From Thiohalocapsa sp. ML1 (lineage in GTDB: Bacteria; Pseudomonadota; Gammaproteobacteria; Chromatiales; Chromatiaceae), in contig NZ_JABX01000023.1 of assembly GCF_001469165.1 (NCBI RefSeq), positions 29,692-93,691 of the forward strand: a stretch of DNA of 64,000 nt, read 5' to 3'. Below are positions 36,089 to 45,884 of this stretch, piece by piece. Made by a program: the position numbers and the translations under genes. Within the stretch, counting starts at the first letter, position 1. Every line of letters starts with the position of its first letter. Under the pieces are notes generated by a model. That model searched no databases and was not told the DNA's origin. It saw only the letters and a program-made list of their open reading frames with translations.

Positions 36089-36109
36089 GGGCCGAGGGCC
36101 GAGGGGCAA
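36089..36109. repeat. Short heptamer array between prfB and lysS
   Basis: GGGCCGA twice and a third partial unit (GGGGCAA), beginning 4 bases after the prfB stop. Same unit as at 15865 and 17690. Confidence 0.8.
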
Positions 36110-36187
36110 GGCCGATGGTCGGCGCTTGGTTTGAGAGCGACACAGCGACCATTCGCCGTGCCGAAGATTGCAGTACGTGAATAACCC

Positions 36188-37720
<1,533 letters not shown>

Positions 37721-37753
37721 GCTTGCAGCTGCAGCGCTGGTGCTTAGCTGCGG

Positions 37754-37796
37754 AAATCCCGACAACGACAACGACCCGAGAACGGTGTCGGGATTT
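37754..37796. terminator. Stem-loop between convergent lysS and Uma2 gene
   Basis: AAATCCCGACA (37754-37764) and TGTCGGGATTT (37786-37796) form a perfect 11-bp stem; the A/T ends provide a short U-run in both directions. The loop contains ACGAC trinucleotide text. Confidence 0.6.
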
Positions 37797-37809
37797 GCGG
37801 ACTGCTGCA

Positions 37810-38397
37810 CTAGTCGGCTGCGCTGTCCAGCTCCACCTTGTCGTAGACCTCGATCAGTGCCAGGCTTGCCCCGACCGATTCGAGCGGAACGGTCTCGGAC
37901 AGACTCTCGTAGGTACTGAGCAGCCACTGGCCGTCCTCCTGGCGGACGTAGAGCTCGGCGCTGACGCGGTGCTGGGAGAGCAGGAGATAGGTTCTTAGGC
38001 TCGGCAGCCGCCGGTAGTGCGAGAACTTATCGCCGCGGTCGTAGGCCTCGGTGGAGTCGGACAGGATCTCGATGATGAGCGTCGGGTTGGTGATGGTGTC
38101 GCGGCGCTGATCGTGGAAGCTGCGCTCGCCGCAGACCGCCATGACGTCAGGGTAGGCACCGATGTTCGCGGCATCGACGCGGACCTTCATGTCGCCTGCA
38201 TAGACGTAGCAGGGGCGGCGCTTGAACTGGGCGCGGAGTTCGGCGCTGACGTTGACCGAGATGGTGTTGTGCTCGGCGGTCCCGCCCGTCATCGCGAATA
38301 TCTCGCCGTCGACAAACTCGCTGCGAGCGTCCGTCATCGCCCGCTCGGCGGCGAGCCAGTCGTCGAAGCTTAGGCGCGGGACGGGTTGCACGGACAT
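37810..38397 (-). CDS. Uma2-family (DUF820) endonuclease-like protein
   Basis: 195 residues. The order FDDWLAAERAMTDARSEFVDGEIFAMTGGTAEHN, the metal Asp in IGAYPDVMAVCG and EILSDSTEAYDRGDKFSHYRRL is the Uma2/DUF820 PD-(D/E)XK layout, where the Asp, Glu and Lys residues form the nuclease site. The biological role of Uma2 proteins is not established. The gene is monocistronic, converging on lysS. It is the first of three Uma2 genes in the window and the one with the most standard length. Confidence 0.88.
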   Translation of the reverse strand: MSVQPVPRLSFDDWLAAERAMTDARSEFVDGEIFAMTGGTAEHNTISVNVSAELRAQFKRRPCYVYAGDMKVRVDAANIGAYPDVMAVCGERSFHDQRRDTITNPTLIIEILSDSTEAYDRGDKFSHYRRLPSLRTYLLLSQHRVSAELYVRQEDGQWLLSTYESLSETVPLESVGASLALIEVYDKVELDSAAD

Positions 38398-38472
38398 GCG
38401 GTGGCTCCGGAGGCCTGGTTTCGTCCCAGTATAGTGTTGCTTGTGCCGCCGGCTATGCCGACGGCGACCGTC

Positions 38473-39537
38473 CTATTCATCGGCGATGGACACATCCTTA
38501 CCGGCAGCGGTCAGCTTGGCGGTCTTGTCGTTGATGTAGTCGAAGGGGCTGTCCGGGAAGTCCTTGTACTTGCCGAGGCCCGCGTACTCCAGCAGGCCGA
38601 CGAAGTGGTAGCGGTAGAGCATGCTCTCGATGCGGGCGATCTCGGCCTTCTCGCCGGCGGGGCCGTCGAGCAGCACCAGCGTCGGACGATATTCGACACC
38701 GAGGGCGTCGGCGAGCTTGCGGCCCGTCGTGGGCTGGCCGTCGGTACCGGTGAGCTCGGCATCGGAGTGCGCATCGACGCGCACGACGGTGAAGGGACCG
38801 AGCGCGTCCGTCACCTCCGCGGCCGTCAGGTGCCCGTCGTGCAGCGCGTCGCAGGCGACGCAGGCCGCGTCCTCGAACAGCAGCAGCAGCGGGCCGTCGA
38901 TCGCGCTCAGGTCGCCGACATCGACGGCCTCCCGGATCTTCGGGTGTGAGCGAAAGCTGTAGGCGGGCGCATCGGCGGCTGTCTTCTGCGCGTCCAGGTA
39001 CGCGGCGAGCGTCTGCCCCTCGTAAGCCTTGGCATCGACGTAGTCCAGCACCCGCTTGAAGTCCTGCACGTTGCGATAGCCGCTGACCCGTGCGACAGGG
39101 TCGCCGGCGCCGTTCAGGAACACCACCGTCGGCGTGAAGCGCACGTCGAGCTGCTCCGCCAGCGCCTTCTCGGTCAGCGTCGTGTCGGCGTCGAGCGCCA
39201 CCTCGCGGTCGCCGCGGACGTTGAGCGCGATGACGTCGAAGCGCTCCTGCAGCCACTCGCTGTAGTCGCTCCCCTGGAAATTCTCCTCAATCATCTTGAA
39301 GCAATAGGGGCAGCCGTTCATCTCCAGGAACAGGATGACGTGCTTGTCGCCGTCCGCGGCCTCGCTCAGGTCCTCGGCGATGTCGAGGAAGCTCTCCTTG
39401 AACCAATCCGGGTGGCTCGCCTCCTTGCCGCCGAGTACCCGGCCGGCGTCGCCGGTGTCGGCCAGGGTCGGGCTCGCGGCGAGCGGCAGCAGAACGAACA
39501 AGAGGATCAGGAACTTTGCGCGGGGCAAGGAAGTCAT
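38473..39537 (-). CDS. Exported protein with two thioredoxin-fold domains
   Basis: 354 residues. A signal peptide (LILLFVLLPLAASPTLAD) starts the protein. The first thioredoxin-like domain has NGCPYCFKM with a CPYC active site and the cis-Pro text VRFTPTVVFL, resembling SoxW/DsbC-like periplasmic thiol proteins. A second domain repeats the fold with DAACVACDAL (CVAC) and EYRPTLVLLDG. Two redox centres in one periplasmic chain suggest thiol-disulfide relay or a chaperone role in sulfur oxidation or cytochrome maturation, but no Sox or Dsr genes are adjacent. AGGAGATC stands 5 bases before the ATG at 39537. Confidence 0.85.
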   Translation of the reverse strand: MTSLPRAKFLILLFVLLPLAASPTLADTGDAGRVLGGKEASHPDWFKESFLDIAEDLSEAADGDKHVILFLEMNGCPYCFKMIEENFQGSDYSEWLQERFDVIALNVRGDREVALDADTTLTEKALAEQLDVRFTPTVVFLNGAGDPVARVSGYRNVQDFKRVLDYVDAKAYEGQTLAAYLDAQKTAADAPAYSFRSHPKIREAVDVGDLSAIDGPLLLLFEDAACVACDALHDGHLTAAEVTDALGPFTVVRVDAHSDAELTGTDGQPTTGRKLADALGVEYRPTLVLLDGPAGEKAEIARIESMLYRYHFVGLLEYAGLGKYKDFPDSPFDYINDKTAKLTAAGKDVSIADE

Positions 39538-39580
39538 GCAGTGATCTCCTGAGGGGATGAAGACGGGGCGACCAAGGCCT

Positions 39581-40387
39581 TCAGCAGGGCAGTTTAGCAA
39601 CCGGCACGGCCGCGCCCAAGAGGCGCCGGATCAGCGCCGCCGAAGCGTCCGGTGCCGCCGCGCTGGTCCAGCAGCGCTGGTCGCCGGGTGTGTTGTCTGC
39701 GTCGCGCAGCAGCCCCGTCTCTGCCAGCCGGTTGCGTACGTGGCGGGCGACGGCGGCGCCGGCGTCGGTGATCCGCACGCCGGGCCCGGCGATATCGCTG
39801 ATGAGTCCATGCAGCAGCGGATAATGGGTGCAGCCGAGCACCAGCGTGTCTGCACCGCGCTCAAGCAGTGGCGACACCAAGTCCGCGACCAGCCCGCGCA
39901 GGGCCTCGGCCTCGAAGTCGCCGGTCTCGATGAGCTCGACCAGGCCGGGGCAGGGCTGCGTTAGCACCTGCACCGGACCGTGGAAGCGCCCGCGCAGCGC
40001 CTCAAACTTCTCGCTCTTCAACGTGCCGCTGGTGGCTAGCACGCCGACGACGCCGCTCTTGGTGCAGGCCGCCGCGGGCTTTACGGCGGGCTCCATGGCG
40101 ATGATGGGCAGCTCATGCAGCGCCCGCAGGTGCGCCGCGGCGATGCCGGTGGCCGTGTTGCAGGCGATGACGATGGCCTTCGCGCCCTGCTCGATCAGGA
40201 ACCCGGTGATGGCCTCGGCGCGGGCGCGCACCAGCTCCGGTGCCCGCTCGCCGTAGGGCGCGTGGCCGGAGTCGGCGACGTAGCAGAGGTGCTCGGCCGG
40301 TAGCGCCCGGCGGATCTCGGCGAGCACCGTGAGCCCGCCGACGCCGGAATCGAATACGCCGATGGGACCGTCGGCGCTCGCGCCCAT
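39581..40387 (-). CDS. murI: Glutamate racemase
   Basis: 268 residues. It supplies D-glutamate for peptidoglycan. IGVFDSGVGGLTVL, the two catalytic cysteines in IACNTAT and LGCTHYPLL, and the Asp/Ser text VADSGHAPYGER are all canonical. The ATG at 40387 fits the family N-terminus; a longer frame is artefactual. It is downstream of ygfZ with a 28-base gap and upstream of the thioredoxin-fold gene with 43 bases, so the three may form one minus-strand operon. Confidence 0.95.
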   Translation of the reverse strand: MGASADGPIGVFDSGVGGLTVLAEIRRALPAEHLCYVADSGHAPYGERAPELVRARAEAITGFLIEQGAKAIVIACNTATGIAAAHLRALHELPIIAMEPAVKPAAACTKSGVVGVLATSGTLKSEKFEALRGRFHGPVQVLTQPCPGLVELIETGDFEAEALRGLVADLVSPLLERGADTLVLGCTHYPLLHGLISDIAGPGVRITDAGAAVARHVRNRLAETGLLRDADNTPGDQRCWTSAAAPDASAALIRRLLGAAVPVAKLPC

Positions 40388-40415
40388 GCCCGTGCGCTGC
40401 CTGCGCGCCAGGGCC

Positions 40416-41453
40416 TCAGGCGGCCACGTCGCCGAAGCCGTAGGCCGGCGCGCGCAGCTTGAGCACCGGCCCGTCGTCGCCGAGCCTGAGCTCACCGCCC
40501 TCGGCGGCGGCGATTTCGGCCACCACCAGCATCTCCCAGCGCCCGGACGCGGTGGCCCGCGCATCGACGACGCGCCCCGGCCCCTGCTCGGAGCTGCTGC
40601 CGGGCGCAGTGAGGGCATCCCCAGGCTGCGGGCGTGTGTCCGTCTCGACCTCGGCGATGTACATGCGCCGCTTCAACTTGCCCAGGTACTGCATGCGCGC
40701 GACCACCTCTTGGCCCGTGTAGCAGCCTTTATGGAAGCTCACGCCGTCGATGAGCTGCATGTTCGTCATCTGCGGCACGAAGCTGTCGGTGGTTTCTGGC
40801 AACACCGTCGGCAGGCCGGCGCGGATATCGTGCAGCGCCCAGAGGTCCGGATGCGCCTCGACGGCGCCCGCCTCCGCGGCACCCTGCCACAACGCCTGCG
40901 CGACCGCCACGGGCGCGATGACGAGATAGCGCGGGCGCTCGCCGGCGACGCGGATCAGCGCGCCGTCGCCGGCGCGGCTCATGGCGTTGTCGTCCTGCGG
41001 CAGGGCGCCGAAGTGGGCCGCGAGCACCGCGTCGGCACAGGCACCGATGACGCCGAAGCAGACCAGGGCATCGCTGGCGTCGTCGATGCTGGCCTTGGCC
41101 CGCAGCAGGAACATGCGCAGGCGCTTCAACAGTGCCCCCATCTGGCTGCGCGGCAGCACTAGAAACAGGCTTTCTTCAAGGCGTAGCAGCCGGAAGTTGG
41201 CGAGCATGCGGCCCTTGGGGCTGCAATGGCTGCTGAGTTGGGTATGGGTGTCGGAGAGCTCGCGGACGTCGTTGGTCACCTGGCCTTGCAGGAAATCTGC
41301 CGCCTCCGGCCCGCCGATGGCGATGAGCCCGAGCTGCGAGAGGTCCGTCAGCGCGCAGGCGGTGTCCGGCGCCGCTGCGGTGAGCGTCACGTTGGCGGGC
41401 TCGGCGGCCGGGGCGCCGCGGGCGGTGAGAAAGCTTTGCCAATCCGGGTTCAT
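40416..41453 (-). CDS. ygfZ: Folate-binding protein YgfZ (Fe-S cluster assembly/tRNA modification factor)
   Basis: 345 residues of GcvT-like fold. The diagnostic motif KGCYTGQEVVARMQY is intact, including the functional Cys, and GGPEAADFLQGQVTNDV is the family N-terminal signature. YgfZ uses tetrahydrofolate to help maintain particular Fe-S enzymes such as MiaB. It is cytoplasmic. It diverges from the RNB exoribonuclease gene across 238 bases and probably heads a minus-strand operon with murI. Confidence 0.93.
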   Translation of the reverse strand: MNPDWQSFLTARGAPAAEPANVTLTAAAPDTACALTDLSQLGLIAIGGPEAADFLQGQVTNDVRELSDTHTQLSSHCSPKGRMLANFRLLRLEESLFLVLPRSQMGALLKRLRMFLLRAKASIDDASDALVCFGVIGACADAVLAAHFGALPQDDNAMSRAGDGALIRVAGERPRYLVIAPVAVAQALWQGAAEAGAVEAHPDLWALHDIRAGLPTVLPETTDSFVPQMTNMQLIDGVSFHKGCYTGQEVVARMQYLGKLKRRMYIAEVETDTRPQPGDALTAPGSSSEQGPGRVVDARATASGRWEMLVVAEIAAAEGGELRLGDDGPVLKLRAPAYGFGDVAA

Positions 41454-41691
41454 GGGTTCGGGTCTCCCTTGCTAATGGTGCCGGGAACGGGCAGGCTGCA
41501 AAGCATAGCGGCTGCCCCGCGGGGCGTCGATGAATCAGGGCTGTGATCCAGCATCGCCGATGTGGGGCCGATCTGCGGCAATCCCGCGCGGCGCTCGCCT
41601 CGTGCCCACACCGGCCGCCATGCTGGCGGGTGCGGGTCGGATCACGCCGCCGCCCAACCCGACTTTCCTTATACCGAGCCCACCTCTGCCC

Positions 41692-43506
41692 ATGCCCCTC
41701 GGCGCCGACAGCCTCGTCCTGTACAAGATTCACCCTGCCCGCATCGTCAGCCTCGGCGAGAAGATCGAGATCGAGGTGGAGGGCGGTCAGAGCAAGCGCG
41801 TGCGCCCGAAGGACATCGTGCCGCTGCATCCGGGGCCGTTGAAGCGCCTGGCGGACTTGGGCGAGCCCGGCGGCGCCCCGCCGGATGAGGCCTGGGAGCT
41901 CTTGGAGGGCGCCGAGACCAACCTGAGGGAGCTGGCGGAGCTAATCTACGGCGACTTCACGCCGGCCAGCGCCTGGGCGGTGTGGAAGCTCTTGGACGAG
42001 GGCCTGTGGTTCGAGGGCACGCCCGAGCTGATCCGGCCGCGCGCGCGCGAGGCCATCGAGCACGACCGCGCCGAGCGCGAGGCGAAGGCCCGCGCCGAGC
42101 AGGAGCAGGCCGATTTCATAGCGCGCGTGGCAAAGGGCCGCATCATCGACGCCGACCGCCCGCGCTTGGTCGAGGTGGAGCGGCTCGCCAACCAGCAGGG
42201 TGAGCACAGCCGCATCCTGAAGACGCTGGACCTGCCCGAGACGCCGCAGGCGGCGCATCGGTTTCTGGTGCGGGTCGATTACTGGCCGGCCGAGCACAAC
42301 CCGTATCCCATGCGCAGCGGCGTCGCCGTCAGCGAGCCGGACCTGCCGGTGCCGCCGCTGGCGGATGAAGACCGGCTCGATCTCACGCACCTGCCGGCCT
42401 TCGCCATCGACGACGAGGGCAACCAGGACCCGGACGATGCCGTCAGCATCGACGGCGAGCGCATCTGGGTGCACGTGGCCGACGTCGCGGCGCTGGTGGC
42501 GCCGGACAGCGAGCTGGACCGCGAGGCGCGTGCTCGCGGCGCGAATCTCTACCTGCCGGAGGGTGTCGTCAACATGCTGCCGGCGGCGGTCACCGAACAG
42601 CTCGGATTGGGTCTCCAGCCCATCTCGCCGGCCTTGTCGTTCGGACTCAAGGTGGGCGACGACGGCGAGCTGTCGGATATCGACATCCGCCCGACGCTGA
42701 TCCGCGCCGAGCGGCTCAGCTACGCCGGTGCCGAGACCAGGCTCGCCGAGCAGCCCTTTGCGGCGCTCAACGCCGCCGCGGCACGCTACCGCGCCCGCCG
42801 CGAGGCCCAGGGCGCCGCTGGGCTCGACCTGCCGGAGGTGAGTCTGCGGGTCACGGACGGCGAGATCCTGATCCGGCCCATCGACCGCCACGGCTCCCGT
42901 GCCATGGTCACGGACCTGATGCTGATGGCGGGCGAGGCTGCGGCGCGCTGGTGCGGCGAGCGCGGCCTGCCCATTCCCCATGCGACGCAGCCGCCGCCGG
43001 ACAGCATCAGGCAGCCGGAGGGCATGGCGGCCATGTACGCCTATCGCCGACAGTTCAAGCCGAGCCGCACGACCATCGACCCTGGCCCGCACTTCGGGCT
43101 CGGCTTGCGCGCCTATGCCCGCGCGACGAGCCCGTTGCGGCGCTATGCGGATCTGCTCGTGCATCAGCAGGTTCGCGCCGCGCTGGCGGGTCGCGCGCCG
43201 CTGACGGCCGAGCAGGTGAGCGCCCGCGCCGGCGAGGCGGACCAGGGCGGCATCGCCGTGCGCCGCGCCGAGCGGCAGTCGAACCAGCACTGGAAGCTCG
43301 TGTACCTGCTGCGGCACGGCGGCTGGCAGGGGGAGGGCGTGGTCGTCGAGCTCGGCGAGCGCAAGGACACGGTGATGATCCCGGCGCTGGCGCTGGAGAC
43401 CAAGCTCCGCGCGAAGGTCGATCTGGCGCTGGATCAGCACCTCAGGCTCGGCTTGGTCGATGTGGATCTGTACGACCAGGACGCTCGGTTTCGGGTGCTG
43501 GGCTGA
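41692..43506 (+). CDS. RNB-domain (RNase II family) exoribonuclease
   Basis: 604 residues. The RNB catalytic core is clear: FAIDDEGNQDPDDAVS (the clustered metal-binding aspartates), VHVADVAALV and RAYARATSPLRRYADLLVHQQV. The N-terminal 220 residues replace the cold-shock domains of RNase R with a shorter domain (KIHPARIVSLGEKIEIEVEGGQSKRVRP), as in an RNase II-like subgroup found in cyanobacteria and several gammaproteobacteria. A C-terminal S1-like barrel is short. It would degrade RNA 3' to 5' processively in the cytoplasm. The ATG at 41692 gives MPLGADSLVLYKIHPARI; the ribosome site is weak, so an upstream start is not excluded. Confidence 0.88.
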   Translation: MPLGADSLVLYKIHPARIVSLGEKIEIEVEGGQSKRVRPKDIVPLHPGPLKRLADLGEPGGAPPDEAWELLEGAETNLRELAELIYGDFTPASAWAVWKLLDEGLWFEGTPELIRPRAREAIEHDRAEREAKARAEQEQADFIARVAKGRIIDADRPRLVEVERLANQQGEHSRILKTLDLPETPQAAHRFLVRVDYWPAEHNPYPMRSGVAVSEPDLPVPPLADEDRLDLTHLPAFAIDDEGNQDPDDAVSIDGERIWVHVADVAALVAPDSELDREARARGANLYLPEGVVNMLPAAVTEQLGLGLQPISPALSFGLKVGDDGELSDIDIRPTLIRAERLSYAGAETRLAEQPFAALNAAAARYRARREAQGAAGLDLPEVSLRVTDGEILIRPIDRHGSRAMVTDLMLMAGEAAARWCGERGLPIPHATQPPPDSIRQPEGMAAMYAYRRQFKPSRTTIDPGPHFGLGLRAYARATSPLRRYADLLVHQQVRAALAGRAPLTAEQVSARAGEADQGGIAVRRAERQSNQHWKLVYLLRHGGWQGEGVVVELGERKDTVMIPALALETKLRAKVDLALDQHLRLGLVDVDLYDQDARFRVLG

Positions 43507-43536
43507 GCCCGGTTGCTGCCGGGCGCTCTGTATCAG

Positions 43537-44328
43537 TTAGCGGAACAGCTCGCCGGTGTCGTCGGCCCTGGCCGCCGCGAGCAGCCAGCGCTGGAGCTGG
43601 TCCGTGTCGCGGCAGGTCTCGATGCGCTCGCGGCTCGCCACATCGACGGCCAGGCCGCGGTCTTCCAGCAGCGCCAGGACTGCGCGGGCCACGCCTTGTG
43701 CCACGCCTTGTGCCACGCCCTGTGCGGCACCCTCGCCGCGCACGGCATCGAGATCCTCGTAGCCCTCGCGCTGCAGCAGGTTGCGCAGCACCGCCCGATG
43801 CCCGGCCTCCCGGTCGTACAGCGCCTCCACCGGCACCGGATTGCGCAGCAGGCCGGGGGCGGTCAGGATCTCCCCGGGGTGCACGACGCGCATCGGCTCG
43901 TTCGGGCGGTAGACCTCCACCCGGCGCGGCCCAAGCAGCCGCACTACCCAGACTTGGGTCGTGCCGTTGCCGAGCAATTCTGCGATCTTCGTTTGCAGCT
44001 CGTCCTCGTCCTGGCCCTTGCCGGCATACTCCACCGCGAGCGGCGGCACGCCCTTGATCCAGCCGCGCTCGTCGCCGGCCGGTGCGATGGCGATGTCCGG
44101 TGCGCGCAGCGTGCCCTGCTCCGGCGAGAAGCCGGCGTCGATGCCGGCCCAGTCCACGGCCGGGTCCGTCTCCAGGGCGGCGGCGCCGATCAGGTTCGGA
44201 CCCGCGTGCTCGCGGCCGGACGGCGCGCAATAGATGGGGTGACCGCTGCTTAGCTCGTAGCGGTCGCCGTCGCGGAGCTGGTCGGCGCGGAACGGGCCTT
44301 GCGGGTCTGCTTTCGGATTGCTGGCCAT
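43537..44328 (-). CDS. Uma2-family endonuclease-like protein with AQG-repeat tail
   Basis: 263 residues. LRAPDIAIAP, PPLAVEYAGKGQDEDEL and KIAELLGNGTTQVWVV correspond to the metal Asp, Glu and helix of Uma2/DUF820 nucleases, with the usual Glu-x-Lys/Ser region changed to EYAGKG. The tail contains three AQGV tetrapeptide repeats encoded by 12-base units, then LLEDRGLAVDVASRERIETC, a helical extension often seen on these proteins. It converges on the RNB gene with a 30-base gap. Function unknown. Confidence 0.82.
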   Translation of the reverse strand: MASNPKADPQGPFRADQLRDGDRYELSSGHPIYCAPSGREHAGPNLIGAAALETDPAVDWAGIDAGFSPEQGTLRAPDIAIAPAGDERGWIKGVPPLAVEYAGKGQDEDELQTKIAELLGNGTTQVWVVRLLGPRRVEVYRPNEPMRVVHPGEILTAPGLLRNPVPVEALYDREAGHRAVLRNLLQREGYEDLDAVRGEGAAQGVAQGVAQGVARAVLALLEDRGLAVDVASRERIETCRDTDQLQRWLLAAARADDTGELFR

Positions 44329-44413
44329 GGTCTCGATGTCCGCTGTCGTCGTTGCGGTCAGTGTAGCGCGCCGATGCCGGCGCGGCACACGTGTGCGGCG
44401 AGGGTTGCTCCCG

Positions 44414-45172
44414 TCACTCGACCGGCTCCGTGCCGATCGCCGGCACATCGCTTGCCGTCTCCTCGGGCATGGCCGCAGGTTGCTCGGTTGCCGGCTGGAT
44501 TGCCGGCTCGGCCGCCGGCAGCAGCGCCAGCGCCCGCGCGAAGTCCGAGGGGTTCAGGTACTGGATCACGACGCCGCCGTCCGCATCGCGGGCGATGTCC
44601 ATGCCCCGTTCCGGATACAGCCAGTGCACGACGCCGGAGTCCTCGGTGCGGCGCTCCGCGGGCTCGCCGAAGCGCCCGGCGATGTCGCGCGGCTCCAGGC
44701 TCTTCCAGGGCAGATAGGTCAGGATGCGGATGGGCGCCCCGGCGAGCCGCTCCACGTCCGTCGGGTCCAGCTTCACCTTGCGGCTGCCGCTGCCGGTCTT
44801 GCTGATGCGAAGCCCGCGCTCGTACATCGCCGCCAGCTCCGACTCCTGCAGGTCCAGCGTCACGATCCAGTCCGCGCGCAGGTTGCTCAGCATGATGTCG
44901 TTGAAGTAGACCTCGACGCTGTGGCTGCCGTTCGGGTTCACGAACAGGTTGACCTTGCCCTCCTCATCGAGCAGCGCACGCACATCGGCCAGCGTGCTGT
45001 CGCCGACGGTCAGGTCGAACACGCGCGTGTTACCGGCGGCATCCCGGCTCGCGTCCCAGGGATAGAGCCGCAGGCCGGCGCGGTCATTCGGCAGCAGCGG
45101 CAGCACCAGCAGGATGCCGATGAAGGCCATCAGCGCCGCGGCGAGGGTGGTGAGGATGATCTTGCGGTCCAT
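44414..45172 (-). CDS. Membrane-anchored protein of unknown function
   Basis: 252 residues. A single N-terminal helix (IILTTLAAALMAFIGILLVLPLL) anchors a periplasmic or cytoplasmic soluble domain. The domain contains VFDLTVGDSTLADVRALLDEE and VEVYFNDIMLSNLRADWIVTL, then VVHWLYPERGMDIARDADGGVVIQYL, mixed alpha/beta text like lipid-trafficking or assembly-factor proteins. The tail is Pro/Glu-rich. I do not recognise the family. The bases upstream of the ATG are the CCCCTAG heptamer array, leaving no Shine-Dalgarno sequence, so translation may be weak or coupled in an unusual way. Confidence 0.75.
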   Translation of the reverse strand: MDRKIILTTLAAALMAFIGILLVLPLLPNDRAGLRLYPWDASRDAAGNTRVFDLTVGDSTLADVRALLDEEGKVNLFVNPNGSHSVEVYFNDIMLSNLRADWIVTLDLQESELAAMYERGLRISKTGSGSRKVKLDPTDVERLAGAPIRILTYLPWKSLEPRDIAGRFGEPAERRTEDSGVVHWLYPERGMDIARDADGGVVIQYLNPSDFARALALLPAAEPAIQPATEQPAAMPEETASDVPAIGTEPVE

Positions 45173-45179
45173 TTTGCGA

Positions 45180-45235
45180 GGGGCTAGGGGCTAGGGGCTA
45201 GGGGCCAGGGGCTAGGGGCTAGGGGCTAGGGACGA
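45180..45235. repeat. Eight heptamers GGGGCTA, abutting a start codon
   Basis: GGGGCTA three times, GGGGCCA, GGGGCTA three times and GGGACGA. The array begins 7 bases upstream of the ATG (minus strand) of the membrane-anchored protein ending at 45172, so it occupies that gene's leader. Confidence 0.95.
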
Positions 45236-45341
45236 GGAGCTGGGACGGCGTTGGGGCGATGGTGATCGTTGGCCTGATTGACGCTCTGCGTCCTTGTCGG
45301 GGCACTGCGACGACAACGCGCTTGGTCCGACCGGGGCCGCG

Positions 45342-45713
45342 CTAATCAAGCAACAGCGCCGCAACCACGGCGCGGCCCTCGCTGACCAGGATGTTGTAGG
45401 TGCGGCAGGCCGCGCCGGTGTCCATCACCTCGACACCGATGCCGCGCCGCAGCAACGCGTGCTGAACCGCCGGGTCCGGAAAACGCTGGCGGCTGCCGGT
45501 GCCGAGGATCAGCACCTGGGTGCCTTCCAGCAGCACCGCCTCCAGGTGCGCGACGCTGAGCGACGCCACATCGTCCGGCCCCCAGTCCAGCGCCACATGC
45601 CCCGCCGACACCGCCACGCTGCGGGCGTAGTCGCGGCCGTTGATGCGCACCCGCCCGGCGTCGTAGGCCTCGATGAGGTTGGCGCCCGGGTCTGCGATTT
45701 CCGCGAATTTCAT
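45342..45713 (-). CDS. Mth938-like/DUF498 domain protein
   Basis: 123 residues. RVRINGRDYARSVAVSAGHV, VLILGTGSRQRFPD and GIGVEVMDTGAACRTYNILVSEGRAVVAALLL match the DUF498/Mth938 family, whose mitochondrial member NDUFAF3 assists complex I assembly. The bacterial role is unknown. The ATG at 45713 begins MKFAEIADPGANLIEAYD, the normal family start. It lies downstream of the large STAND-glycosyltransferase gene on the same strand after 171 bases, probably unrelated in function. Confidence 0.88.
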   Translation of the reverse strand: MKFAEIADPGANLIEAYDAGRVRINGRDYARSVAVSAGHVALDWGPDDVASLSVAHLEAVLLEGTQVLILGTGSRQRFPDPAVQHALLRRGIGVEVMDTGAACRTYNILVSEGRAVVAALLLD

Positions 45714-45884
45714 GTCGACGATGCGCTCGATGTCGGCGGCTGCGTGTGCGACTGAGGATCGGGCTGCTTCACTCGATCCCAAGGGCACGGCAGCCGGCTC
45801 AGGCGAGGCTGCGCAGAGCCAGGGTGATTGGTCTGGGCAGGCTCGGGATGGCGTCAGTCTAGATCACTACGGTTGCTGTCGTCG

